Below are positions 1 through 7,989 of a stretch of 31,934 nucleotides of DNA, piece after piece; the first letter of the stretch is position 1; every line of letters starts with the position of its first letter. The position numbers were made by a program, and so were the translations under genes. Origin of the DNA: an uncultured Eubacteriales bacterium (GTDB taxonomy: Bacteria > Bacillota > Clostridia > Oscillospirales > Oscillospiraceae); NCBI GenBank assembly GCA_900545585.1, contig UQZR01000026.1, positions 1-31,934 on the forward strand, written 5' to 3'. The notes under the pieces are model-generated. The model searched no databases. It was not told where the DNA came from and saw nothing but the letters and a program-made list of their open reading frames with translations.

Positions 1-903
1 AGCGTGGAGGAGGCCCTCATCGAGATGTACCTGGCAGGCGTTTCCGTGCGCCGGGTGGAGGACATCACGGAGGCACTTTGGGGCAGCAAGGTTTCGCCCG
101 CCACCATCAGCGAACTGAACAAGAAAGCCTACGTCCATATCGAGGACTGGCGCGCCCGCCCCTTGCAGGGCGGGCGCCATCCGTATGTCTATGTGGACGG
201 CATCTACTTGCGCCGCAACTGGGGCGGAGAGTACGAAAATGTGGCGATTCTGGTGGCAATCGCCGTGAATGAGGACGGTTTTCGTGAGGTTTTGGGCGCC
301 GCAGAGGGCATGAGGGAGGACAAGGCCAGCTGGGTCAGTTTCTTCCAGTGGCTTCGTGGACGCGGCTTGGACGGCGTAAAGCTCATCGTCGGCGACAAGC
401 GCATGGGGATGCTGGAGGCCGTGGGCGAGGTGTTCCCGGACGCCAAATATCAGCGCTGCACGGTGCATTTCTACCGCAATGTTTTCTCTGTTGTGCCCAA
501 ATCCAAGGTCAAAATTGTGGCAAAAATGCTCAAGGCGATCCACGCGCAGGAGAGCAAAAAGGCGTCCCGCAAGAAGGCGAAAGCCGTGGTCGCCGAGCTG
601 CGCGCCATGAAGCTGAAGGAGGCTGCCAAGAAGGTCGAGGACGGCATTGAGGAAACGCTGACCTACTGTGATTTTCCCGGCGAGCATTGGACCCGCATCC
701 GTACCAACAACGTGATCGAGCGGCTGAACCGTGAGATCCGCCGACGGACGCGGGTGGTAGGGACGTTCCCTGACGGAAATTCCGCCCTGATGCTGGTCTG
801 CGCGAGGCTACGCCACGTGGCAGGGACGCAGTGGGGCTGCAAGAAATACATGAATATGAAGCACTTGGAGGCGGCTCTGGACGACGCCTCCATTGCCGGC
901 TGA
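1..903 (+). CDS. IS256-family (Mutator-type) transposase, 5'-truncated by the window edge
   Basis: DDE transposase that cuts and rejoins DNA at the ends of its insertion sequence. The frame is open at base 1, so about 100 N-terminal residues lie outside the window (family members are about 400 aa). Counting from the GTG at base 4, the catalytic triad is visible as D65 (YVDGIYL), D131 (IVGDKRMGM) and E239 (NNVIERLNREIRRRTR), with the roughly 107-residue D-to-E spacing and the helical insertion typical of IS256. The motif CTVHFYRNV near residue 152 is also characteristic. Nothing in the visible part is interrupted, so the element may be active. It marks the left edge of an accessory region. The exact IS name cannot be told without a database. 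Confidence 0.93.
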   Translation, partial: SVEEALIEMYLAGVSVRRVEDITEALWGSKVSPATISELNKKAYVHIEDWRARPLQGGRHPYVYVDGIYLRRNWGGEYENVAILVAIAVNEDGFREVLGAAEGMREDKASWVSFFQWLRGRGLDGVKLIVGDKRMGMLEAVGEVFPDAKYQRCTVHFYRNVFSVVPKSKVKIVAKMLKAIHAQESKKASRKKAKAVVAELRAMKLKEAAKKVEDGIEETLTYCDFPGEHWTRIRTNNVIERLNREIRRRTRVVGTFPDGNSALMLVCARLRHVAGTQWGCKKYMNMKHLEAALDDASIAG

Positions 904-925
904 CTTCACTCAGCCGGAGCCTGCA

Positions 926-957
926 AATAAATTTGCGCATAAATCTTGACGGCACCC
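926..957. repeat. Probable right terminal inverted repeat of the IS256 element
   Basis: The stretch just after the transposase stop ends in CTTGACGGCACCC, similar in style to IS256-family right ends, which often finish in a TTGAC-rich terminal repeat. The composition drops to AT-rich right after it. The partner left end and the target duplication are outside the window, so the boundary is inferred. Confidence 0.35.
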
Positions 958-1073
958 AAATGTTTGCGTTATCCTAATTTTGATAAACGAAATTACTTTT
1001 TCAGCGAAATTCTTTCAATTAATTGTATCATACTATTCCATGCTTTACAAGAGCGTACAAGCAAAGGAGAATC

Positions 1074-1160
1074 ATGTCAATACACGCAAACTTAAACAAA
1101 GAATTAGAGGCTAAAAACTCTCGTGAATTCAAATCTGCGCTTTTGGATGCAATCCTATAA
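1074..1160 (+). CDS. Possible 28-aa peptide or broken gene start
   Basis: An ATG preceded by a good ribosome site (CAAAGGAG, 4-nt gap before ATG) opens a 28-codon frame ending in TAA at 1158. The same frame continues for 33 more codons after that stop (to 1262), so this could be the start of a gene truncated by a nonsense change or by the neighbouring IS insertion. No family is recognised. The rest of 958-1268 is AT-rich and shows no other gene. Confidence 0.25.
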   Translation: MSIHANLNKELEAKNSREFKSALLDAIL

Positions 1161-1268
1161 CTATATGAGAACAATCTCACTGTAGTTCCAGTCTGTTTAC
1201 ACATTTTACTTTTGCTATCACAGATTAGCGAAAGATGTACAGAGAATTTTCAAAAGAGTTAATCCCAA

Positions 1269-1613
1269 TCACTGCGAATTTCGCAATATGAAGCAGCCAT
1301 CCTCAGTTTTTTCCACCACAGCGTCTTCTGCAATGCAAGCATAGTTCATAAGGCTATGTGGAATGTATATTCTTGTACTTTCTTTATCATCATAGCAAAT
1401 CTCCGAATTTGAAAGAAGCGGTCGAAGCATTTTAGCCTCAGCAATAGGAAGATTCTTGAATCGATCCAAAAATATGTTCCATTCCGTTTCCCCATATAAT
1501 TTAAGTGTTTTTGCTATCCCGAAAGTAACAATCATCCTTTCCGAGAACAGCCCCTTTGGAACCTCAGCGGCATAGAAACCTTCATCAAGCGGATGAAATA
1601 TGAGTTTTTCCAT
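1269..1613 (-). CDS. Small MraZ/AbrB-like double-domain protein
   Basis: 114-aa protein of unknown role. Its layout resembles MraZ, the SpoVT/AbrB-fold DNA-binding repressor. A first half reads IVTFGIAKTLKLYGETEW...FKNLP, like the MraZ segment with a conserved glycine, hydrophobic strands and an EEW/KLKALP helix. A second half reads RIYIPHSLMNYACIAEDAVV, like the R-h-x-I-P-x-x-L-R-x-Y-A-G-hydrophobic-VVV motif of MraZ. The DNA-contacting basic residues at the N-terminus are poorly kept. It follows the membrane protein gene by 9 nt with an AGAGGTG ribosome site, so the two are surely co-transcribed. It is not in a cell-division cluster, so it is not the housekeeping mraZ. It may be a regulator or a structural partner of the cluster. 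Confidence 0.5.
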   Translation of the reverse strand: MEKLIFHPLDEGFYAAEVPKGLFSERMIVTFGIAKTLKLYGETEWNIFLDRFKNLPIAEAKMLRPLLSNSEICYDDKESTRIYIPHSLMNYACIAEDAVVEKTEDGCFILRNSQ

Positions 1614-1622
1614 ATTGCACCT

Positions 1623-2939
1623 CTATCTTAAAGATTCAATCCAAAAATGTTCAAGCAGGTAAAGGGTTTTGTCACTCAAACCATCGATATCTGTAGGCCG
1701 GTATTGAGACAATAGTATTAGCTTTCCTTCATGCGTACCTACGCTATAAACGATTTTGAAGAGCAGCTTTTGGCCATCGGTTTCTCGGAGCAGTTCATCG
1801 ACATCTTCAATAATAACAAGGGTGGGGCTTGATATTTCTTGTATGCACTGTAACATTTCGGCACCTGTAGTCCGTAAAGTCTGTCTCTTTCCGGCTTTTT
1901 CTTCCACGATTTCCGCAATCTGCTCTCGCGCTTCTTTGTTCCCCCAAAGTAATGCAAACCGAAGCGCATCCTGCCAATTTGCCAACATATCTTGTTCAAG
2001 TGCCTGCCCGATTTGTTGTAGGCGCAACTGCACTTCCTTGTCTTCTTTTCGTTTAATCATAGAAAGGACTTTCCACTCACCTAAAAGACAGCAAAAAGAA
2101 ACCGCAAAAACAATCAATACAGCTAACCATACACATTTGAGGTCATAAACCAATATATTATCACATTGGTTAACCAAGTAATTCCAGAAGCTATTCAGAA
2201 CAGCGAATAACGCGGTGTAAGCAAACGCCATAACTGCTTGTATAGCAAAAGAAATTTTTCCCGCATAAAAGAGCGTATAATTCAGGGAGAAAAATATCAA
2301 CGCAACAGATACATAGGCGTGCAATTCTTCAGCAAAAGATAATGATGTCCAATCACAATATGCATCACAAGCGGCGTTCAGTATAAAAAGATAGGCCAAT
2401 AGAAACATCGAAATCGCCACAAAAGTTCCAAACTCTTTTTCGCCGCGGTTTTTCTCTTGCGTTTTATCTGCGGAGGCATCGGCGTACTCAGATCGAGACA
2501 AGCATTGCCTAAAGCGGTAGCACGCAGTAGGTGGCTTCTCAATTGTCTCGACCCGAGTCGTGTTTTCCGCAAACTTTAGAGCTACATGCTTTTCCTCTTC
2601 TGTATATTCCGGCACGAGGGAGTCTATCTTGCCTGGGTCGTCGATGCCGGGCAAAAAAAGGATATACTCTATATAGCGTTTTCGTCCGCTTTTGAATGTC
2701 CTATAGTCTTCAATATAGCCATCGTGGCACGCTTGTACTTTCTTCAAAAAAGCAAGATGTGCCATACTCTCTTTTTTGGACAGAAGTATGTATGGATTCT
2801 CCAAAAACGAGTCAGGGAAGGAGATCCTTCTGAACAAGATGTTGCGCTGTTCGTAAAGATACCACAAGAGAATAAGCACCACGCAAATCATTAAAGCATA
2901 CCAGATATTGAGTGCCCAGATAAAGACTTCAGTTTCCAT
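1623..2939 (-). CDS. Five-TM membrane protein with cytoplasmic AAA/KAP-like Walker-B segment
   Basis: 438 aa. A longer in-frame start at 3086 exists, but only the ATG at 2939 has a clear ribosome site (AAAGGAG, 9-nt gap), so that start is chosen. One N-terminal membrane helix (about 6-28) is followed by a soluble stretch. Four more helices lie at about 172-190, 208-224, 228-248 and 267-287, then a charged helical region. The C-terminus contains LVIIEDVDEL (374-383), which looks like a Walker B/ATPase acidic motif, followed by KLILLSQYRP (406-415), like a sensor-1 strand. No Walker A loop is visible, so nucleotide hydrolysis is doubtful. The gene is AT-rich compared with the genome core and sits between an unknown 480-aa gene and an MraZ-like gene, suggesting an acquired three-gene unit. 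Function unknown. Confidence 0.7.
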   Translation of the reverse strand: METEVFIWALNIWYALMICVVLILLWYLYEQRNILFRRISFPDSFLENPYILLSKKESMAHLAFLKKVQACHDGYIEDYRTFKSGRKRYIEYILFLPGIDDPGKIDSLVPEYTEEEKHVALKFAENTTRVETIEKPPTACYRFRQCLSRSEYADASADKTQEKNRGEKEFGTFVAISMFLLAYLFILNAACDAYCDWTSLSFAEELHAYVSVALIFFSLNYTLFYAGKISFAIQAVMAFAYTALFAVLNSFWNYLVNQCDNILVYDLKCVWLAVLIVFAVSFCCLLGEWKVLSMIKRKEDKEVQLRLQQIGQALEQDMLANWQDALRFALLWGNKEAREQIAEIVEEKAGKRQTLRTTGAEMLQCIQEISSPTLVIIEDVDELLRETDGQKLLFKIVYSVGTHEGKLILLSQYRPTDIDGLSDKTLYLLEHFWIESLR

Positions 2940-3219
2940 GTTAGGCGTCTCCTTTATGGTTGTATCATGAGGATAATCATAGGCATCTTTCACGCCTCTG
3001 CTCGGTGAGTGATGTGCGATTTCCATGCTTGAAAGCGAATTTAATGACAACTGAAGTCGCCATGGGCTCAACAGTTTCGAAGCCATTTTCCAAATTCACA
3101 AAGTTTTTTTCAAAAAAGGAGGACTTAGAGCTTCGGCCAATAATTAGCAGGCATCACAGTGCGTTTTTCTTTTTACATTATATTGACTTAGCAACTTAGC
3201 CCGAGGCGCTATATAGTAA

Positions 3220-4662
3220 TTATCCGTTTAGCTTACTTTTCTGCGCGCTTAAGTTATAAAACTTAGCTTCTAAGTCATGCATTTTTTTATATTCTGCATG
3301 GATAACTGGTTGAAAAGTACCGCCTAAAGCTTGCAGTTCTTTTTCTAGCATTCTTGATATGTTTTTTATAGCAGTTATATCTCCCTCATATACTGCCTCT
3401 TGTCGGAAATCATAGCAAAGCCTCTCATATTGCTTCTCTTCATATGATAGCTTGTGTTTCGCAACTATATTTGAAATACTGTTAAGGCTCTTAGGAAAGT
3501 TCTTGATATATGCGAGAGTAAAATGGATTAGTAATGCAAATTTTAATTCTTCTTCCGCAATCTGCGAGCACAGCGATTCATAAAGGGATAACTTTGCCTC
3601 TGGCAATTGCTTTAACATAGTATCGGGTTTGATCTTAGGCTCTAACATACGGATTAACTCTATACCTTTGCCATCTGGCAACCAGTTCCTTTCAAGAATA
3701 AAAGCAATGTTCCACAAGGAAACATCATCCAAACTGTTGTAGAAGTATGCGACCGCCCATAGTAGGCGAGTTTTTTCTTCTTCTGTCGGTTCGGTACTAT
3801 AATTGTCTCTAACAGCTAGAATTTTTCCGGCTTCTCTTGCTGCACTGGTATGCCCCAGATTTGCCGCGACAAAGAAAAGGTTATTACTTGGATGTGTCAT
3901 TGGGTCAAAGGTTAGAGCTTCTAAATACAATCTTTCTGCAACATAGCCTGGAATATGTTCAGGACTACAAATACAATGTCTAAATAGCTGGTAAAGTAAA
4001 TCTCGACAATAAGTGATGTTTTTTTCTGGAATACGAAAAGCAAGTGAAGGGGTGATAGTGCCGCTACCGCATGCGTCTTCTTGCACGAATCCGCAGATGG
4101 AGTATTGCGCGAGAAAATCTGCTGAATACTCTAAGTGTTGGCAAAATGAACTACAAAACAGTAATCTTTCGTTAGGATTAAAAAAACCTAAATCCACTCT
4201 AGTTAAAATGGATTCAAAAAAACAAAAATCACTATTGAAATAAATTGTATCAGCCCACCTATAGACTAAGTTCTTTATCCTTTCTGATGAACCACCAGAA
4301 AGGATTTCATTTTGAACAGGCAGAAAGCTTTTTATAGGAATGTTACCAGCTAGTACCCGTTGGAAGAAGCGAACATCTGGCGACGTAATATTGCGAGAAT
4401 CTTTACGGAAAGACAACGATAATGCTAATTCAAAGGGCTCAATATTATCAACAATGTCGGATATAAGGTTAATTACTTTAAATTTCCTTTGTTCTTCAGC
4501 GGGCTTAGCTTTGTCTATCTCCTTTGCGACTACGGAAAGGAAAGATCGAAGATTAATAGGGTCAATTAACCCCATAGTTGAATATTTTTCTATAATTTCC
4601 TCTCGATTCAAATTAAACAAATTTTCTGCAAATAAAAAATCTGAGTAGCTAAATACATCCAT
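3220..4662 (-). CDS. Unrecognised 480-aa helical protein
   Basis: No signal peptide or membrane segment is apparent and the sequence reads as almost entirely helical. The segment LGHTSAAREAGKIL (about residue 267) resembles one Sel1/TPR-type helical repeat, but a full repeat array is not obvious. Six cysteines fall within about 60 residues around positions 175-235. The start ATG has AGAAAGGTG upstream and a strong sigma-A promoter. AT content is well above the fermentation genes, a sign of horizontal origin. The gene points toward the membrane ATPase-like gene 280 nt downstream, and the three genes may form one accessory system. No function is assigned. The 280-nt gap (2940-3219) holds no convincing gene. 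Confidence 0.7.
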   Translation of the reverse strand: MDVFSYSDFLFAENLFNLNREEIIEKYSTMGLIDPINLRSFLSVVAKEIDKAKPAEEQRKFKVINLISDIVDNIEPFELALSLSFRKDSRNITSPDVRFFQRVLAGNIPIKSFLPVQNEILSGGSSERIKNLVYRWADTIYFNSDFCFFESILTRVDLGFFNPNERLLFCSSFCQHLEYSADFLAQYSICGFVQEDACGSGTITPSLAFRIPEKNITYCRDLLYQLFRHCICSPEHIPGYVAERLYLEALTFDPMTHPSNNLFFVAANLGHTSAAREAGKILAVRDNYSTEPTEEEKTRLLWAVAYFYNSLDDVSLWNIAFILERNWLPDGKGIELIRMLEPKIKPDTMLKQLPEAKLSLYESLCSQIAEEELKFALLIHFTLAYIKNFPKSLNSISNIVAKHKLSYEEKQYERLCYDFRQEAVYEGDITAIKNISRMLEKELQALGGTFQPVIHAEYKKMHDLEAKFYNLSAQKSKLNG

Positions 4663-4695
4663 GTAAATACACCTTTCTGAATTGTACGCCTAGAT

Positions 4696-4724
4696 AGATT
4701 ACATCAAAAAAAACAGCGTGTCAA
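4696..4724 (-). promoter_or_regulatory. Sigma-A promoter of the 480-aa gene
   Basis: On the minus strand a perfect TTGACA (4724-4719) and TAATCT (4701-4696) are separated by exactly 17 bp. It lies about 35 nt upstream of the start codon. Confidence 0.8.
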
Positions 4725-4808
4725 TAAGTTATCGTAATTAAAATTTGAAACAACACAAACCTCTCCTCCTTGCACAAAATGTTACGATAATTTTTTTGCT
4801 TTTGCTGA

Positions 4809-4837
4809 TTGATTTTCAGTTCCTTTACAATTATACT
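4809..4837 (+). promoter_or_regulatory. Sigma-A promoter of the secreted SH3b protein gene
   Basis: TTGATT and TATACT are separated by 17 bp, with a leader of about 70 nt before the ATG at 4911. Together with the minus-strand promoter at 4696-4724 it makes this a divergent intergenic region. Confidence 0.75.
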
Positions 4838-4910
4838 AAAAGTAGCTTGATGAGCGGTCAATGTCCACCCGCCGAATTCGGTTGCAAAAATATAAGAAAG
4901 AAGGATCGAT

Positions 4911-6221
4911 ATGAAAAAATTCACTGCATTCTGTCTGGCTCTTGTTATAACCTCTGCTTATTCTTCCACCGCTTTTGCTGCCGACCTGTATTATCCCGCA
5001 TGCAGCTATGATGGGGAGTCCATCGTGGATGCCCTTGATTCGATTGGCGTCGAAAGTTCCTATGCTCACCGTGAGGCGATTGCGCAGGCCAATGGTATCA
5101 GCGATTATCACGGCACGGCTTCGCAAAATGAGCGCCTGCTGAACCTGGCGAAAGCTGGTAAGCTACGCACCGCAGAAGGAAGCGTACAAGAAGAAAGCAC
5201 CTCTGTTTTTTTGCAGCAGGCAGACAACCATTCGGCGACTTTGCTTAGTGGAGTTCAGGAGCCTACCAAGGACATGGTTCAGGTTGTTAACTCGTGTCAA
5301 CTTCACGAGGAGCCCTACGCAAAAGCGGACGCTGTTACTGCCGTTACTCCCGGCGACTGCTTTGAGGTTTTGGGGGAAACGACAAACGAGTACGGGAACC
5401 TTTGGTACAAGGTTTCTTGGGCTGGTAAAATTTCCTATGTTTTCTCCGGTCACGTTACTAAGCATACTCATGATTTTCATGTCGTTGTTGATGAAGCGCT
5501 CAGCATCTGTAAATGCGGTACAGTTTCAACAGCAGCAACGGGCAGCGCCGCACAGTTAATAAGCACGGGGGGCGAAGCCACACTCACGGCCTTCCTGCCG
5601 GCGGCGGTAGCGGCTTTGGGGTCCTTGGGCTGCACTGTTACAGCAGCTGCCGAAGCGGCTTTCCCGTTGGTAGCCATTGTTACTGTTAGCGGTCTTGCCA
5701 TATACATGGCGGTGTCCGCATCGGCTACCCAAGTCGATGTGGAATCGGTTCAGTTGGCCACCAAAGACGACTGTACGTCTCTTATGAAGGAACAAAACTC
5801 TGGTGACGGAGCCTATTACAAGGCCTGTACCATTCCCAACTCCGGAGCGTTACTTATATATCCCCAGTCGATGGACATCTTTGAGGCGAATCGTTTTCTC
5901 AAGTTTTTGGTCCAGTCTCCGACATGCATCAAGTCGAACGATGAAACGAGTACGCCAATCGCAAGCGTGTGGTGTATGGAGGATCGTGATGCGCGATCTT
6001 TATGCGAAAAGTGGTGCAAAAACCGCATAGGCGATTATTTTTATGGCTCGAGCCGCGATTACGACTCTTACTACGAGATTGACTTGGATGCGGGTGGCGG
6101 CCCGAAAGAAGGGCACTTCCAGCATTTTCACCTGTGGTATCGCCCGTATTATCTTAGGTGGCTTGAGAAGGTGAAGGAAACACATGTGTTTTTTGGCCTG
6201 CCCTATGTCAATGTTGCTTAA
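4911..6221 (+). CDS. Secreted SH3b-domain protein with hydrophobic hinge and HxxHFH C-terminal domain
   Basis: 436 aa with ribosome site AAGAAGGA. Residues 1-23 form a Sec signal peptide ending AFA. Residues 27-85 (LYYPAC...SIVDALDSIGV...ANGISDYHGTASQNERLLNL) resemble a small putative wall-binding module seen in secreted proteins of gut Firmicutes. An SH3b-like domain covers about 118-183 (LWYKVSWAGKISYVFSGHV). A CxC pair at 200-202 precedes an alanine/glycine-rich hydrophobic stretch (about 212-275) that could insert into a membrane. The C-terminal domain (about 285-436) has several cysteines and GHFQHFHLWYRP at 401-412, the kind of His-rich core seen in toxin/nuclease tails. The order signal, wall-binding, hydrophobic, variable domain would fit an exported effector, but no known toxin family is recognised and no partner immunity gene is adjacent. 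The function is therefore open. Confidence 0.75.
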   Translation: MKKFTAFCLALVITSAYSSTAFAADLYYPACSYDGESIVDALDSIGVESSYAHREAIAQANGISDYHGTASQNERLLNLAKAGKLRTAEGSVQEESTSVFLQQADNHSATLLSGVQEPTKDMVQVVNSCQLHEEPYAKADAVTAVTPGDCFEVLGETTNEYGNLWYKVSWAGKISYVFSGHVTKHTHDFHVVVDEALSICKCGTVSTAATGSAAQLISTGGEATLTAFLPAAVAALGSLGCTVTAAAEAAFPLVAIVTVSGLAIYMAVSASATQVDVESVQLATKDDCTSLMKEQNSGDGAYYKACTIPNSGALLIYPQSMDIFEANRFLKFLVQSPTCIKSNDETSTPIASVWCMEDRDARSLCEKWCKNRIGDYFYGSSRDYDSYYEIDLDAGGGPKEGHFQHFHLWYRPYYLRWLEKVKETHVFFGLPYVNVA

Positions 6222-7786
6222 CTGAAAATCTCCGGCATCAAGCCCATCACTGAGCCTGATGCCGGAGCATGTTTTTGTTGGGCAGGCACCCCATATCCGA
6301 GAATTTCATAATAGCCAACCGGGTACTGATTGACGCGGCAGCTATCGCCGGAGTTGCCCTCGATGGTGTAGACAACGCCGTTTTCGACTTTCTGGACGAT
6401 ACCGACATGGTCGGACTGACCGTCCTGCGGGCCGGAGCTGCCCTTGTTGTCCCAATCGAAGAAGATAATCATGCCGGGCGAGGGCTGCATGGCGTTATCC
6501 GCCCACTGCCCACGCTCCCGGAACCATTGGACACCGTTGACACAACCTGCGAACTTCGGAATGACACCGGTGTTGATATAGCCGCATCCGTTTGCGCACC
6601 AGCTGACGAAACAGGCGCACCACTCCACACGGCTGCCGAAGCCGTACCATGACCAATAGGGTTCGCCACCCACATTGCCCACCTGAGAAAGCGCCACGGC
6701 AACGATTTGGTCATCCGCTCCATAGATTCCGTAAAGCACCGCCGCCCACATACTGCTGTCCTGCGCAAGCAACTCTGCAAGCTGCTGCTTCTGATCCTCA
6801 TTGAAGCTGTATTGCGCAGCCACCTCATCTGCTGTCTTATGGCTAACAGTGATATAGAGCGTCGTAATCGTCTCCTGCGTTTCTTCCTCAAGGATATTGC
6901 CGTTGCCGTCGTCCGTCTCCACAATGACCGTCTCTGTCCTTGTTTCCGTCCGATGGGTGATCTCATTCATCTCCCAGAACAGGTCCTTCAGAAGCTGTTC
7001 CTTTTCCGGAGCGATCGTTGCTACCTCCTGGGGATTATCCGGATCGGAGGTCGTCTTGACGGCATAGATCGACAGCACCTCTGGCCACACGGCACGGGAA
7101 CCGGACATTTCAAGCGCATCGTATTCAACGGAATCCTTGATGGCATCCAGCTCGTTCTGGTAATCCATGTTGATTTCCTGAATGACCTGCCGCATCGTCT
7201 TTTCTGAGCCGGTATCCTCGCTTGAAAAGAAAATACCAAAGCAGGAGCAGGCGATCAAGGCAACAAGACAGATAACCACGACGACCACGACCGCAACCCA
7301 GCCACCGGCAGCGATAGCCGCAACCAGTGCTTTCATCGCCGCTGCTATGGCCTTGATTGCCGACGCAACAGCTTTCGCCGCCGCAACAGCCGCTTTGTAG
7401 GCGGCTATGGCAGTCTGGCGGGCAATCTCCGCCACTTTCTGTGCGGCCTTTGCAGCCGCTGCCTTTTGCGTTGCCTTCGCTGTTGCCTCTGCGGTTTTGA
7501 TGGCAGCCTTGGAGGTTTTCTCCGCAGTCTTTACGGCCCTCTCTGTTGACTTTACCGTTCCCTTTGCACCGGCTTTTACTGTCTGTTTCCCGGCAGAGCG
7601 AGCAGACTGCTTGATGGTGCGTTCGGTACGCTCCGCAGATTTGATGGTCTGGTTTCGTCTGCTCCGGATGCTTGTCCGTGTGGCCTCTGTATTTTGCCGC
7701 GCTGCCTGCCGTGCAGCCTCCTCTCGCGGCGTTCTGCTTGGCGCGCCCCTAACATAAGATATATAATCGCTGTTTGCGTCTTTCAC
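6218..7786 (-). CDS. ICE-type CHAP/NlpC cell-wall hydrolase (conjugation lysozyme-like), rearranged at both ends
   Basis: 522 aa. This is the membrane-anchored hydrolase encoded in conjugation modules of Firmicutes integrative elements; it opens peptidoglycan for the type IV channel. A basic Lys/Arg/Ala-rich coiled N-terminus (1-150) precedes a membrane helix (about 158-190), a stalk, and a C-terminal CHAP domain with the catalytic Cys in EWCACFVSWC, His in SDHVGIV and IEGNSG. Start GTG at 7786 lacks a good ribosome site. From memory, related proteins carry about 30 extra N-terminal residues and end soon after the GYG-x-PA motif. Here the N-terminus begins inside that conserved part, directly at a tRNA-like RNA, and 20 unrelated residues follow GYGVPA. 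Both ends therefore look like recombination junctions. No other conjugation gene survives here. Confidence 0.85.
   Translation of the reverse strand: MKDANSDYISYVRGAPSRTPREEAARQAARQNTEATRTSIRSRRNQTIKSAERTERTIKQSARSAGKQTVKAGAKGTVKSTERAVKTAEKTSKAAIKTAEATAKATQKAAAAKAAQKVAEIARQTAIAAYKAAVAAAKAVASAIKAIAAAMKALVAAIAAGGWVAVVVVVVICLVALIACSCFGIFFSSEDTGSEKTMRQVIQEINMDYQNELDAIKDSVEYDALEMSGSRAVWPEVLSIYAVKTTSDPDNPQEVATIAPEKEQLLKDLFWEMNEITHRTETRTETVIVETDDGNGNILEEETQETITTLYITVSHKTADEVAAQYSFNEDQKQQLAELLAQDSSMWAAVLYGIYGADDQIVAVALSQVGNVGGEPYWSWYGFGSRVEWCACFVSWCANGCGYINTGVIPKFAGCVNGVQWFRERGQWADNAMQPSPGMIIFFDWDNKGSSGPQDGQSDHVGIVQKVENGVVYTIEGNSGDSCRVNQYPVGYYEILGYGVPAQQKHAPASGSVMGLMPEIFS
6230..6275 (+). terminator. 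Stem-loop terminator at the convergent junction
   Basis: CTCCGGCATCA (6230-6240) pairs perfectly with TGATGCCGGAG (6257-6267), and TTTTT follows at 6271-6275. It can end transcription of the secreted-protein gene, although it also lies inside the last codons of the CHAP gene on the other strand. Confidence 0.6.
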
Positions 7787-7792
7787 AAAAAC

Positions 7793-7887
7793 AAGGCACC
7801 ATTTGAAGCGGGATTCGGACCCGCGAACGATGATTATGAGTCATCTGCTATAACCACTTAGCTATTCGTCATTGCTGTTGGTGCCTT
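7793..7887 (-). ncRNA. tRNA-like RNA module A (CAU anticodon arm) with extended terminal stem
   Basis: Read on the minus strand, a 9-bp terminal stem (AAGGCACCA with TGGTGCCTT) encloses a tRNA core. The core has a D-arm GCTA/TAGC with a GTGG-containing loop, a 5-bp anticodon arm GATGA/TCATC with loop CTCATAA (CAT, T33 and A37 kept), a 4-nt variable region and a T-arm GCGGG/CCCGC with loop TCCGAAT (position 55 is C, not T). The normal acceptor stem is absent: only 3 bp (GAA/TTC) follow the T-arm, then an 11-nt 5' insert containing ACAGCAAT separates the core from the terminal stem. No CCA is encoded. It is unlikely to be a charged tRNA. A tRNA mimic or decay remnant fits better. Confidence 0.55.
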
Positions 7888-7989
7888 TTCAAGATGCAGT
7901 TTTTCGGCAAGCCATCGCTCCAGCTCAAAGAGAGGTGCGTTATCATCGTCTTTTGGTTGCTGTATGCATCTTTTACAAACAAGGTACAT
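7858..7989 (-). CDS. Possible 43-aa peptide between modules B and A
   Basis: The frame starts with ATG at 7989, begins MYLVCKRC (a CxxC pair) and includes the helix-like FELERWLAEKLHLEKA. It ends at a TAA inside the D-arm of module A. AAAGG abuts the ATG with no spacing, so translation is doubtful. It may be a remnant of an element gene cut by the tRNA-like sequence. Confidence 0.22.
   Translation of the reverse strand: MYLVCKRCIQQPKDDDNAPLFELERWLAEKLHLEKAPTAMTNS

Noticed and set aside
2940..3086. 49-codon upstream extension of the membrane protein
   Set aside because: No ribosome site precedes the ATG at 3086, while the ATG at 2939 has AAAGGAG at good spacing and gives a normal N-terminal membrane helix.
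6230..6267. Hairpin as terminator of the CHAP gene
   Set aside because: On the minus strand it lies inside the coding sequence and is followed by ATTTTC, a poor T-tract; the plus-strand orientation fits better.
7797..7883. Module A as an ordinary functional tRNA-Met
   Set aside because: The seven bases flanking the core on each side pair over only 3 bp, an 11-nt insert separates the core from the outer stem, T-loop position 55 is C and no CCA is encoded.
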